Positions 1-11,830 of a DNA stretch of 64,000 bases are shown in pieces. A program made the translations under genes and the position numbers. Source of the DNA: Chaetorhynchus papuensis (lineage: Eukaryota; Chordata; Aves; Passeriformes; Rhipiduridae); assembly GCA_013396525.1 (NCBI GenBank), contig VWYX01000621.1, forward strand, positions 432,588-496,587, given 5' to 3'. Every line of letters starts with the position of its first letter. Within the stretch, counting starts at the first letter, position 1. Below the pieces are notes generated by a model that made no database searches, was not told the DNA's origin, and saw nothing but the letters and a program-made list of their open reading frames with translations.

Positions 1-2410
1 AGCATTTCTGAACAAGAACGTCATGGTTATGCTCCTGAGGGTGAACATGGATGTTTGACTGCACCAGACCCACAAGTTAATCCATTTAGTTGAAACAAAA
101 TGTTCAAGTTCAGTTTTCTAATCTCATTTCAAGCATTGATCCTATTAGCATTTCTAAGGCAAAGCTGCTGGGGAGTAGGATAGGACCTCCATACCATGCT
201 TGTGGCCCTGCTGGAAAGAACACAGGCATGGAGAGAAGTTTTGGCACCAGCCCATTTTGCTTTCACTTGAGTGCTTTGGCCATGCCCCTTCCGTCTCCAT
301 GGGAGGGCTTATATCAATATTGGTCATCCTTTTCTCCCACCTGCCCAGCACTAGCAATCATGTCATATCACCTGGGAGCAAAAAGTAGACAGAACTTGTT
401 AGCTTTGCTGACCTGCCAGCAAAGTGCACAGCGTGGGCCCAGCATGCAGGTGCAGGAGCCTGCTGGTGGTTGCACAGGAAAGCTGTCCTGAGTAACCAAC
501 CCCATCCCTCTTGGGATGCTGAAGGCTGGCAAGGTGTGCCAGCAGCATGGGCAAAGCACCAATTTCTTCCCATCTGTTTACTGTACAATGACAGTACTGG
601 TCAGGCACGGTCAAAAGGCAATTTGACATAATATGTTGGAAACTCCACATACCTTATTACATGGGGAAATGGGTTCAGAAATGGAAGCCTAATGATCCTA
701 AACATTAGGTCCTGGTGCTACTGTTGGAAAACATACCAGTTTAAATTTTTTTTTAATATGACTTTAGCCAGGTTTGTTCATCTTTGCCACAGGGGAAGGG
801 AACCAAAGCTTCTTTCCTAGGCGTTGTTTCTCTAGGTGAGGCCCAATGGGCTCAGCATTTCAACAGACTGGGAGTAGCCCCAAAGAGATAAGACCATCGA
901 CGGAACATCAACAGAACATCAGCGGCCATCTACGAACATCTACCCCAGAGTCTGCCTCTGGCAGAGTTGGGGACATCTCCTCCGGAAAAGACTGATAAGA
1001 AAATCAAGGAATGAAGATCTAATTAACAGCAGAAGCAAAGAAATCCGGATCCAATAGGAGACCAAATACTAAGAAGTACACAACTTGAGACCAATGAACA
1101 CTGACCCAATTCGTTTCTGTGATCTGAAAAATCTAGTAAAGGTCATGTCTCCTGGAATGATTCTCTCTGCACACCCAGGCTATGTGTGGATGAGATGATT
1201 ACTGTGGTGCATCCTGGCCAGAGAATAAAGTAATGCCTTGACTCTCTAACATAAAAAATGTTGTTGGAGGGTTTTTTTGTTTTTCCCACAGTTTTGGTGA
1301 CACTACCACTGTCCCCATATATATGCAGGGTGGTTTCCCTTGAACCTTTGGGTTACTTTGTCCAGATAAAGGGATTGGAGGCTTACAGTTTATCTCCCAT
1401 CCAAACATAACACTTAGGAATCATGGGGGAAGACCTGGTTACATCAATTATTAACATCAGAAGCAAATTATGCTCTAGTAATAAATCAGGTTGTGTCCTA
1501 TAAGCAGAAGAAATAATGTATAGATTCCAACAAGCACCTGAGGCTAAAACCCAAGTCTAGGGATAAAGGTGAGCAGAACTTAATTTAATATCCATTAAAC
1601 AAAATACACTTGCAGCACCCAGTGCAGGTACAGAGAAGTCGCCTTCGATGACTGGTGTACAGCATTGCTCATCCTTGTCGGGTACTAACTGACCTGACAG
1701 GAGCATGGCAGCACATTCCCACCTCAGGAGAGTTTGTAATCTGGTGATTATAGGTACATTTGAGAGGTGCAGGTTGAAATTTCCATAGCAAAAGAAGGGA
1801 ATGGGAGCTACACCACAGTCTCATTAAGACTGTTGTATAAAAGGGACACCCATCTCCATTTCTTTTCCCTCTGGCTGTGCTTCAGAAGAAAACATACCCA
1901 AGGACTCTTGAGTTGTGAAGAGTCCAGTACCGTGAAAGTAGGCCTAGGATTTGGGATGCTGACCAAACTGAACTCCCTGGGGATTCAGGCCAAATAATAC
2001 AGAGCTTCTGCACCATGATTCAGATGTCACCTGTCTGTCCCTCTCAGAGCCCTCCCAGGGATTTTTTGGTACCTTAAAGCTTACAGAGCAGCTGAGCAGG
2101 AGGATTGCAGGATTGCAGTTTTAGACTACAGTGTCTTAATCCCATTTCAAGCAGTTAAATGCTTTTGATATAGATACTAATATGACAGTGAAGAAAAGAG
2201 AGAAGAAAGCTGCTAGACGAGTAGTTGAATACCTGGGAGAGAGAGTGCTCATTTTTCTTTTGCTTCATTAGATGTGCACTGGGTACTGGTTTTGTTATGT
2301 AGTTACCTATTAAAAAAAATGTAACACTGTTCAGCAGCAGTGCTAATTACCAGCATAACCACATGACCACTGGTCTAATGATAGTCCTAAGCCCGTGTTA
2401 TCTTTTAATA

Positions 2411-3830
2411 GCTAAACCGATTAAACGAGCACTGAGGAAAAACAAGTTAGAGAATTTACCTTCGTGGTACTTCTCCTAGGAAAATTAAGGTGCTTTTCAA
2501 GCATGCAAAGTACATATATTGTGTCATTTCCCAACCAGCCATGATACAGCTGCCTAGTAACTACTGAGTTTCTGTGAAACGGTAGCAGAGGACCAAAAGA
2601 GATCATAGAAACAGGCTGGATTACCCAGGCAAACTTGTGAACACAGTCATTTAATCAGGTGCATGTCATAAGCAGCAGTTGCAGGTTATTTTTACTTTAA
2701 GCTTTTCCTTTCTCTTCTCTTTCTCTTTCTTCCCCTTCAAGTCCACCACAGAAAAGGGTGTGTCATTCCCCCAAACCGGTCAAGATGAAAACTGTACATA
2801 GTTTAGGTACTGCAATCCTGAAATGCAGAGCCAAACTTTGGTTTTAACCCATTGTTCCACTGGGTAGGAAGGAGCAAAGGAAGATGTTTCCCTGTCTCAG
2901 TGCTGGAAAGGACCACTATGACCAGCTAGCCCATCATTTGAGAGCTAAGATGACTAAAGGAGCAAAGAAAAAACAAGGTGGAGAAATTACCTTCACAGTA
3001 CTTCAAGGAAAATTAAGATACTTTCTTTATCTCAGTCTCATTCTCTTCCTATGAGTCCTGACCTGCTGCCCTCATGGTATGGAACATGTATGCAAAGATG
3101 AGGAGTGCCTGCCAAAGGGATTAGGCTCCAAAAAATCTAAGTGACTGCAATTAACTCTGCAGGTGGGTCCCATCTCTGAGATAGGAAATGCCTTGCAGAG
3201 ACCTCATGACCCACTTGGCAATGCTATTTAACCCTTTTTATATTAGGAAAGTGGCACAGGCACACTAAGGATGCCATATCCAAGCCGAACAGAGCTTGAG
3301 CCATATGTTTTCTGCAGCATTTAAAATATTTCAGAAGTTTCTCATTAAGGCTTTTAAAAACCTATGAAAGTTAAGAAATATTCTGTTTTCTGAACAAATT
3401 ATATAAAGTAATGAGTCTATTGTTTTTTCCTACCTGAAAAATCTTTTGTGTTACAGTGAGTCCAATAGCTTTCATCCTTTGGGGATAATGTGGTGTCAAG
3501 AGTGATCATTATATGCTGGGGCTGCTTTTATGTCTGTCAGAATTTGTCCTCAAATTTATTCTTTTCTGAATAAATTAGAGGCTATAAATACTGAATGACT
3601 TTACCCTGAACTGGCTGGAGAAACCCACCTAATTTCCTGTATCTCATCTCCTTCTCATCCTATCTGTCCTGACCTTCTTGGCCCCATAGCATGGGATTAG
3701 GTTCCTGAAAGGTGTAAGTGACTACAATTAACTCTTCATGTAATTTCACCATCTGAGGTAGGGAATGCCTTGCAGAGACCACCTGACCTGCTATGCAAAC
3801 TTTTCACGTTAAGAGAGACACAGGCACACT
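2411..3830 (+). repeat. Diverged local repeat cluster
   Basis: Segments of this stretch resemble one another. 2411-2496 aligns with 2944-3024; both contain close versions of acaag..agagaa.tTTACCTTC and AGGAAAATTAAG. 3030-3270 aligns with 3628-3830; both contain GTCCTGACCT, AAGTGACT.CAATTAACTC, GGAATGCCTTGCAGAGACC and CACAGGCACACT. The copies are clearly diverged and carry indels. They could be old local duplications or fragments of one unrecognised repeat family. Confidence 0.6.
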
Positions 3831-4357
3831 GAGGACCACAACCTCAGAAGTATTTGCAAGTGTCTGTCTTCCAAGGACTCACAAAGGCATCAGCAGGAGT
3901 TAGTACTTATCCTTGAGAGTCTAGGCCTAAATAATGTGCATAAGGCTGCTGAGAAAAACCTGGAACATCTGTCCAAGCCTTGCACATGGGTAATAACAGA
4001 AATTCTGCTGTTACTGGGTGGTTTTAATTCAATTTTTTCTTTCTCACTATCCCCTCCTCTTATGTGGTTGCATATACATTTTTGCAGGTAAAAATATATT
4101 TTTAATGAGTCTTAATTAATATCTCTGTATGGTGTGTTAGAAGAGCTGTGCGTGTACTTGGAGGATTTCTGTCAGGCTTCTAAGGCTCATTCCTTGCTGT
4201 ATTACTTGGCTTTGTCTGTGCATTTATGTAGCGTCGACTTTCAAATCGCCCCCCGAGGCAGAAATAGGTGACCTACTTCTCAGCCGTGGACATCTGCTAA
4301 TGCAGCCGTCCCTCCCTCTGTCCTTTAACCCCTTCTCCCCTCCTTCCCTTTCTGCAG

Positions 4358-4645
4358 AGCATGTGGTGTCCCCCAGCCCTTCCAGGGACCTGTGGCTGTC
4401 CTGCTGACTCCTTTAGGACCGCGGGGACTGCTCTGCAGCAACAGGCAGATAATCTAGGAGGCGCAGCTGAAGCAGGACTGCGCACACGACATCAAAGAGG
4501 GTTGCAGTTCTGCCTCTGTGCTACAGAATGTTATCGCAACAGCATCCCAAAAGCCATCCAGGCCCAGGTACCATCGGAAAAATCCCGGGACACCTCACCT
4601 CCTTCTCACAGCCACCCAACCACTTCAGGGCTGACCAAAAGTTAA
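4358..4645 (+). other. Weak candidate exon: acceptor-like site plus open frame
   Basis: A long pyrimidine tract (4318-4352) ends in tttctgcag at 4357, the form of a strong plus-strand splice acceptor. An ATG at 4361 opens a 94-codon frame. The predicted peptide has no domain I recognise, is rich in P, S, T and Q, and no donor or partner exon was found. The stretch has more CpG than its neighbours. Chance is the simplest explanation; a lineage-specific exon or non-coding transcript cannot be excluded. Confidence 0.15.
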
Positions 4646-4949
4646 AGCATTTTATGGTCTCTCCATTCAGAATTTTCCCGTTTACAGAGGCAGTGCTTCC
4701 TCCCAGAGGCCTCCTCTGTTATCACTGCTCTTATGAAGCAGATATTGGGCGTTGCCTTGTAATCTGCTTCAACAGCTGTTTGTACTGTCCTGGCTAGACC
4801 CTTCCTTGCCCCGTGTTAGGAACTTTCAGCTAGAGGCAGCAGGGGTGTTTGCTTGCACTGTGGCTTTTTTAGGCTGTTCCAGTTGCATGCTTTGGCTCTG
4901 GATGGTAGGTGGTAATCTGTAAGGTTGTCCAGGCTCTGGCCTTGCTGGC

Positions 4950-6677
4950 CCACAGCATTTGCAGATTTGCAGGTCAATAGTGACAAGGGATGTGAAAAAG
5001 ACTGTGCTACTTAATGCCTTCTTTGCCTCAGTCTTTAATAACAAGACCAGTTGCTCTCCAGGTACCCAGCCCTCTGAGCTGGAAGACAGAGATGGGGAGC
5101 AAAACAAGACCCCCATAATCCAGGATAAAATGGTCAGTGACCTGCTACACAGCTAGACATACACAGCTAGACATACACACGGCTGTAGGCCCTGATAGGA
5201 TCCACCCAGGGGCACCGAGGGAGCTGGTGGAAGCGTTTGCCAAGCCACTTCCAATCATTTGTCAGCTGTCCTGGTGAACCTGGAGGGTTCCAGCTGACTG
5301 CAGCCAGCAATTGTAATGCCCATCTACAGGAAGGGTGGGAAGGAGGATTTGGGGAACTACAGACCTGTCAGCCTGACCTTGCTGCCAGGGAGGGTCACGG
5401 AGCAGACTGTCCTGAGTGCCAGCATGTGGCTCATACTGGACAACCAGGGGATCAAGCCCAGCCAGGATGGGTTTGGGAAAGGCAGCTGCTGCTTGACCAA
5501 CCCGATCTTCTATGACCAGGTGACCCACTTAGTGGATGAGGGAAAGGCTGCGGATGTTATCTACCTGGACTTCAGTAAAGGCTTTGACAGCATTTTCCAT
5601 AGCATTGTCCTGGAGAAACTGGCTGCTCATGGCTTGGATGTGTGCACTCTTTGCTCAGTAGAAAATTTGCTGGATGGCTGGGCCCAGAGATGGTGGTGAC
5701 TGGAGTTAAATCCAGATGGTGGCTGTTCAGAGGTGGTGTTCCCCGAGGCTCAGTGTTGGGCCCAGTCCTATTTAATGTCTTTATCAATGATTCAGATGAG
5801 GGAATCGCGTACCCTCAGTCAGTCCACAGAGGACACCAGGCTGGGTGGGAGCATTGATCTCCTGGAGGGTAGGAAGGCTCTGCAGAGGAATCTGGACGGC
5901 CTGGATTGATGGGACAATGCTAGTGGTATGAGGTTCAAGGTGAAGTGTCAGGTCCTGCCCTTGGGTGACAATAAACCCATGTAATGCTACAGGCTGGGGG
6001 AAAAGTGGCTGAAAAGCTGTCAGGTAGAAAAGCACCTGGGGGTGCTGGTTGACAGCAGCTGAACATGAGCTAGCAGTGCTCAAAGGGCCAAGAAGGCCAA
6101 GGGCATCCTGGCCATCAGAAATAGTGTGGCCAGCAGGACTAGGGAAAGGATCTGTGTTTGGCACTGGTGAGGTCACGCCTTGAATCCTGTGTTCAGTTTT
6201 GGGCCCCTCACTCCAAGAAAGACATTGAGGTGTTGGAGTGAGTCCAGAGAAAGGCAACAAAGCTGGAGAAGTATCTGGAACAAGTCTTATGAGGAGCAGC
6301 TGAAGGGGATGGGGTTGTTCAGCCTGGAGAAAAAGAGCCTCAGGGGGATCATATCAGTCTAGAGAGATTGTCATAAGGTGGGAGGTGATGTCTTCTCCCA
6401 AGTAACAAGTGACAGGACAAGAGGAAATTGCTTCAAGTTGCAACAAGGAAGGTTCAGGCTGAATATTGGGAAAAATTTCTTCACTGAAAAGAGTTGTCAG
6501 GCACTGGAATGAGCTGCCCAGGCAAGTGCTGGAATCACCATCCCTGGAAGTGGTCAGAAGGCATGTGGATGCAGCAATTTGGGATAAGGTTTAGTGGTGA
6601 ACACAGTGGTGCCATGCTGATGGTTAGAGTCTGTTGCCCATGGGTCATTTCCAACCTTAATGATTCTGTGATTCTAA
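4950..6677 (+). mobile_element. CR1 LINE, 5'-truncated, dead reverse transcriptase
   Basis: About 1.7 kb of a chicken-repeat-1 (CR1) non-LTR retrotransposon. It covers the 3' part of ORF2 and the 3' UTR. Reverse-transcriptase pieces are visible in shifting frames: GNYRPVSLTLLPG near 5357-5395, VIYLDFSKGFDS near 5556-5591, and PRGSVLGPVLFN with FINDSDEGI near 5740-5805. The element ends at gattctgtgattct (6662-6675), the typical CR1 tail. Coding capacity is lost: frames break near 5640-5700 and after 5800, and the region where CR1 RT normally carries its FADD-type catalytic motif reads STED instead (about 5820-5833). A short tandem (cagctagacatacac, about 5150-5178) lies inside it. It starts partway through the RT, the usual result of incomplete reverse transcription. 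It cannot move itself. Confidence 0.93.
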
Positions 6678-7023
6678 GAGTGCAGTGTTGCCAGGTGATT
6701 TTTCTACTGTGGCCAATAGCAGCCTCTAAGCTGTGGTACCCAGGACTTGTGACTGGTTTTGCAATACAAATACATTTCCAGTTTGGTTAGTTTGTGCACT
6801 GGCTTTATTGACTATACATGTCTCCCTTCTGGCAAACAGCAGGTGGCATGTTTTGATCAAGAATATAATTGCTCTGTCTCAGACTCTGGCAGGCAGGGAG
6901 AGATGCACAGTGATTGGAAAAAAAATAATGCAGTAGAGATGCCCTTTCACTAATTTTTCATCTCAACTTCAAGCTGCCACCAAAAAGATCCATTTAAGCC
7001 TGTGGCATGGAGCAAAGCTCAAA

Positions 7024-7280
7024 GAAGGGACAATACAGAAGTGATGAACAGGGGAATAAATGTACGTTTTCTACATGGGAATCTGGCCTGACTTAGGATA
7101 TATGCAGGGGTTGATTTCAATTTGACAGAGTCAAGGCTAGTTAATTTCTCAGGATTACCAAGCACATGTAGAAATTATAAATCTATATCTAGAGAGATAT
7201 AACACACATAGCAATTTTGTATATATAACCTCCAGAAAGGGACAGTACAGAAGTGAGGGACAGGGAAGAAAATGTGTATG
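7024..7280 (+). repeat. Pair of related 45-bp segments
   Basis: 7024-7068 and 7235-7280 share gaagggaca.tacagaagtga, then acaggg.a and aaatgt.cg/tatg, in the same order and spacing. The copies are about 210 bp apart and diverged. The second runs into the TG/TA microsatellite. An old local duplication is likely. Confidence 0.5.
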
Positions 7281-7304
7281 TATATATGTATGTGTGTGTG
7301 TATA
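7273..7304 (+). repeat. TG/TA microsatellite
   Basis: An interrupted dinucleotide run of mixed (TA)n and (TG)n steps, visible directly in the sequence and likely to vary in length between individuals. Confidence 0.8.
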
Positions 7305-8337
7305 GACAGATAACTATCTATTTTAAACAACACCAAAAGGATCAGTTGTCAGAACTTTTCAACACCAAGCCAGAGATGCATCATTGCCAGGTGTCTTTCT
7401 TTTTAGAAGTAAACAGCAAAACACTCCCTCTTCCAGCCCAAAGGACCAGAATGTCTGTGGGCAGGTTGGGCATTGGCATATTTCTTGTTAGAGACAAGCA
7501 AAACAATCTACATGAGAGAAATTATTTCTACCTGCTGTCAAACAGCACTCAGCCAGCAAACAGAAGTAGCTGCAAGTGTCTGCAAGTGCCTTACTCTATG
7601 GTAGGCAAGAAGAAAAAAGACAGACATGCTGATGATTCCCTTTACTGTGCTGCTTCTTCCTGGTGATGCTAAATCCTCCCCATGCCCTTGACACATGCAG
7701 GTGTCTCTGCAAACAAGTGCTGTAAGGACATTCTTTTTTCTTTTTTTTTCCCCCCCCAAAAGATCATTTGTTGTCTCTGGGCATTTGCCTTTTCCAGATT
7801 CTCATCTCAGGATATCCATACCTTCCATGTTTCCCTCTGAAGAAGAAAATGAGGGATAGAGAAATAGACTGATTAACTTGTTCTGAAAACCTGCATAAGC
7901 CTCATGATATTAATGCTGAAATCAGGCACCAAACAAACTGTTGCCTAGCAGAGATGCTGCTTCCACCAGCAAAAAAAAAAGAGGGTTTACTGTTACAGAT
8001 TTTCTAGGGCTGAGAAAAATGAGCAGTAGCAGCAAAATATTTATTGCCGTATAAGTATTTCCATAGTAGGGCTTTATTATATAAAAAAACCCTCACTCTC
8101 AGGAAAGCTACACCCACCATCAGTGTTTACTCTGTGAAATCGAATGCAGGGGTGGAGAGAGACTGGGTAATTCCCCCTCGAAAAGGGAAGCTCTGGAGCT
8201 GTGTTTCCTTTGGGAAATGAAGTTTGGTAAGCAACTGTTCAGAGCAGATGACTGTGCCACCTTGTGGCTTTGCTTAGTACTAAGCGCTGAAGTATTTATG
8301 TGTATTTTAACATGGATGTCTCCCCATAAATGTCAAA

Positions 8338-8402
8338 TGTGGCCAGGAGGACTAGGGCAGTGATTGTCCCCCTGTATTGGGCACTGGGGAGGCTGCATGT
8401 AA
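8338..8402 (+). mobile_element. Probable CR1 fragment
   Basis: The segment gtggccaggaggactagggcagtgattgt followed by gcactggggaggctgcatgtaa matches the order of a CR1 3' region. The CR1 at 6128-6182 has gtggccagcaggactaggg and cactggtgaggtcacgcc in the same arrangement. It is short and has no recognisable ends, so it is an old scrap at best. Confidence 0.5.
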
Positions 8403-9767
8403 TTTGACAGGTTCCAAAAACCAGAAGTGGTTGACATGAAAATGTGCAGGTAGAACATGCCACTCCAATTTAGAAAAAAGAAAATCACTAATCCACCTTC
8501 AAAAGGTGTAATTCAGAGTGTTTGAAACAACCTCAAATGACCCAGAACACATGAAGGAAGTGAAAATTCCTTTGGAAATGACTGTCATTTATTGTTCTCT
8601 AGCCAGAGGAAAAAATAACCTTTTAGCAAAATTGGAAGAAAAGATACCGTTCTTTTGACATCTGCCCTCTCCCTTTTTTTTGTGAGCAAGCTAAAAAGCC
8701 ACCCTATGCCTCTTCAGGTCTTTCTTTCCCAACCTTAACTGCAGTTATGGCAATGAAATCCAATCTTCTGTTGTAAGACTGAGAAGGTTTTGTCCCTACA
8801 CCTGCTACTGTGTTTACAAGGCCTAACCTCTGAGAAGTACTTCTGGAACAAAACTGAAGATGCGATTCTAAATGTTTCCTTGTCAACTGCATCTCTAGAA
8901 ATCCAGCAGGATCTGGCAATAAACTAGACTCTTCAAGTGCTCAACTCACAAAACCTACCCTTAGTTCTAGATGGAAGCAAGACACCAACTTATAAAATGA
9001 GACAAAATACAGTATCTTTCACAAGGCCCAGTTTAAGACAGGATGCACATATTCCTCAAACTCATTTATCACCAATTCCTAATTTTTCAGGTCTCGTCCT
9101 CCAAGCAAGTAAAGACAAGTGGGTTGCCATTCAGCCTAGCTTAAGTGTGCTGCTTCATCCTGTACAGATACAGCAGTCAGCTTCCTACATTTTAGATTCT
9201 CAAACTTCCCTGAACCCCATTTAATTCTTCCTGAGTTTGTTCACATACAGCATTTGTCCCCCAGGTAACACTGTTCCCCAGGAACTGGGTGTAACAAACA
9301 GGTCCTCTGACTGCTTGCTTACCTTGCCTCTAACTTTAGACTTCAGTATTTCATGGATACACCAGCCAAATCTGCAGAGGAAAGGGGTAAGAATGAGGAC
9401 TAAAACCCATGAAATACTCCCATATCTGCCAGGATTCCTTATTAATCTTCTTGTAAGGGCTAGGCTTAATATTCAGGTTGAGAAATGTAAAACACCTGGG
9501 CTTCAGTTTATTGCTGGCTCCTGTGGCATACCAGGAATTAACAAGAAAGAACGAGTTCTCATCATTTAGGTAAATATAAGGCCAGGGAAACTAAAGTTTT
9601 GAGAGACCAAAGAACAGGTGCTTGCCACTATCAGCCAGCACTCTTCCTGGCTCCAGGATCCTACTGAATCAAACAAGGTTTCATTTTTCAGTCTCTAAAC
9701 CTTATAATTTCCCTGTAATTATAGGCAAAGGATAGGCAGCTGCTGTGCAAGGGAAGCTGAGGACACC

Positions 9768-10076
9768 TGTCCTGGTTCCAGCCCAGACCAGTGAGAGGGG
9801 GCATGGCCAAGACCCGAATTCCACCTTATGTCATAGCCAGGGATGGGGAAAAGGGACTTTTTCCCTCACTTCTGAGAAGAAAGGGTTTCTTTTCCAGTTA
9901 GGGAAAAGTGTGGCAGGCAGAGGGAAGCCTTCCCCCATTGGTTTTCATTATCTCGGGCTTGGCGAGCATTGTGCATGTAAATCACCCTCTCTTTGTACAC
10001 TTTTGTACACTTTTGTTACAGGTATTGTTGCTGTCTCAGTGGGGGCACTGAATTGTACCATTCCTAAACCAGGACA
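9768..10076. mobile_element. Solo LTR of an endogenous retrovirus
   Basis: A 309-bp block bounded by a perfect 10-bp inverted pair, TGTCCTGGTT at 9768-9777 and AACCAGGACA at 10067-10076. This is the TG...CA architecture of a retroviral LTR. The flanking pentamers acacc and gcacc match at four of five positions, consistent with a mutated 5-bp target-site duplication. Inside is a three-unit 10-bp tandem (about 9991-10020, TTTGTACAC-type) and a ttgttgctgt stretch typical of bird LTRs. No gag, pol or env lies beside it, so recombination between two LTRs probably removed the interior. The family (ERVL- or ERVK-like) is not certain. Confidence 0.75.
9991..10020 (+). repeat. 10-bp tandem repeat inside the LTR
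   Basis: Three consecutive decamers, ctttgtacac, ttttgtacac and ttttgttaca. The middle unit matches the first at nine of ten positions and the third has diverged. It lies wholly within the solo LTR. Confidence 0.7.
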
Positions 10077-11494
10077 GCACCTCAGCTCATGAGCTCTCAC
10101 CTACCTGAGCATTTCTGTCTACTCTGGATCCAGGGAATCTAACTACTGAACACTTGCCACTCTGTTGTTCCCAGTACCTGGGCTTTTGGTACAACAACCT
10201 ACAGCAGGAAAGAAAAGATAAGGACGTCGACCCTTCCAAATGCTGCAGGCTATGGATAGCGTGGGAACTGACAAACTTTCAGAGCCTGATGCCCAAATTC
10301 TGTTCTCATTTTTAGTGACTGCCTATGTACAATGCCTACAGTAAAATGAGCATAAGCACTAAATCTGTTTCCTTACAACCTAGAAGGAATTCAGATGGCC
10401 ATGAGAGAAATTGTCTAAGAATTAAGTCGTAATTAAACCTGTAACAATAGCCTGGTAAGCCAAATTAAAATACAATGGAAAGCATTGTCCCTGTTCTCAT
10501 GAGTCTTTCTTATGCCCTTCTAGGCCATGCAAAGTTCAGTAACAAACATCGCGCCCTAAGTAATGGATTGTCAAAGCTGTTGCTATCCCTTAAATCAGAT
10601 TTATTGCCAAAGTAGCTCTGCCTTTGGGAAACTGTAACAGAAGGCATTAACCTCAATTAGGGCAAGCCCAGATCCTGTCTTTGCAGGCTGTCCAGAATAT
10701 ATGTAAACCGTTGATATTTTTCTATCCCAAAAGCTACCCTAATTTCAAGCCTACTTACTATTCATGTTAATTACAGAAAGAGTCCAGTCTCTAATTGCAA
10801 GAGGAAATTCAAGACCTTATCCTGCCTTTGCCATGCCTCTTCCAGCTGTTGTGTTCTGTGAGGAATCCATCAAAACCCAGACAGGGCAGACCCAAGTAAA
10901 GTGCTTGTCCTAACCTTCACTGTAGCTATGATCTTAGCCAGCTGACCTGGCAATAGCCCTTGCAGTTATGATCCTTGCCTCATTTCTGCAACAGCAATTA
11001 GCCTGGCTGATCAAGCCTCCATTTCTCAAATGCTACCTTTGTCTCCAGTCTTAATTATAGACAGGTGCCTTTTTGTGATGCCTAAAACCACAACAGCATT
11101 GGCTCCTGTGCACACCAACCCTCTTTCTATCCGTGCTTTCTGAGCAGATTCCAGCAACCACCTGCCCTCCTCAGTGGAAGGTTGTGTGTAGCTCTGTGCT
11201 GTCAGCAGGGAGGTGGGCAGCCTGCTGCAGTGCTGCTCCTGCAGAAACCACAGAGCACGCACTGCCTTCCCTCCACCCTGCTCTCCACAGCCCCATGCAC
11301 GGCCTCAAGGGCTGCCCCACTGTTCCCTGGCCATTCACTCAAAGGACAACCTGTATTGAACCCCTCAGAGCACAGGTGGGTGAAAAACAAATATATCTGG
11401 GCAATACCTGTCCTAAAAAGCATTAGTTTCACATGAACTCCTCCCCATAACTCCACGTGGGCTTTTTGGCAGCGTGTGGGCACAGTCACCTCAC
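10077..11494. other. Unassigned sequence between two LTR-like blocks
   Basis: I see no exon, RNA gene or identifiable mobile element. 11133-11436 has overlapping short open frames on both strands in a moderately GC-rich patch, but none has recognisable motifs or well-placed splice sites. Confidence 0.5.
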
Positions 11495-11830
11495 TGTATT
11501 GGGTCTGCCTGACATGGAGTTAATTTTCCCCAGACCAGCTCTCGTGGTGCTGTGCTTTGCATTGTTGGTAACACCCCGGTGTTTTGGCCACTGCTGAGCA
11601 GCGCTCCCACAGCATCAGTGCTGTCTCTCCAGCATTAACCCCTCACCAGTAGGTCGGAGGGGTGGGCAGGATCTTGGGAGGGGACATCCCCCACACTGAC
11701 CAAAGGGATATATTCCATGTGATATGATGTCTGTTCAGCAACAGAAGCTAGGAGACAGGAAGAGAAAGGAAGGACATTAGTTATTTATGATGTTTTTTTC
11801 TTTTGGAACAACCACCATGTGTGCATAAGC
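11495..11830 (+). mobile_element. Degraded LTR-like element
   Basis: The text from gacatggagttaattttccc (about 11512) through ggtaacaccccggtgttttgg, ccactgctgagcagcgctcc and gggaggggacatccccc to gatatgatgtctgttcagca resembles a dispersed bird endogenous-retrovirus LTR that I recall from other avian genomes. The attribution rests on memory of that repeat, not on a search. Terminal inverted repeats and a target duplication were not found, and the right edge near 11830 is estimated from where the resemblance fades. No coding retroviral sequence adjoins it. Confidence 0.5.

Larger units (their letters stand above)
1..4949. other. Unassigned sequence left of the CR1 element
   Basis: I found no convincing coding exon here. 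The reading frames are short and do not resemble known proteins. Three things stand out: a run of degenerate repeats built on gaacatc near 898-950, a diverged local repeat cluster at 2411-3830, and a GC-rich, CpG-containing patch near 4230-4500. In mammals the next gene beyond LRP5, in the same direction, is PPP6R3. No PPP6R3 exon was recognised here, so this is most likely the LRP5-PPP6R3 intergenic interval, which is an inference from synteny. Confidence 0.5.
6678..9767. other. Unassigned sequence between CR1 and solo LTR
   Basis: No coding exon was recognised. The stretch holds a pair of related segments near 7.0 and 7.2 kb, a TG/TA microsatellite, a possible CR1 scrap near 8.35 kb and several homopolymer runs (for example T/C at 7734-7758). 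Open frames are below about 140 codons and lack family resemblance. Confidence 0.5.

Noticed and set aside
5784..6260. 158-codon minus-strand open frame
   Set aside because: It is the antisense of the CR1 3' region. Such frames recur in every CR1 copy and are not genes.
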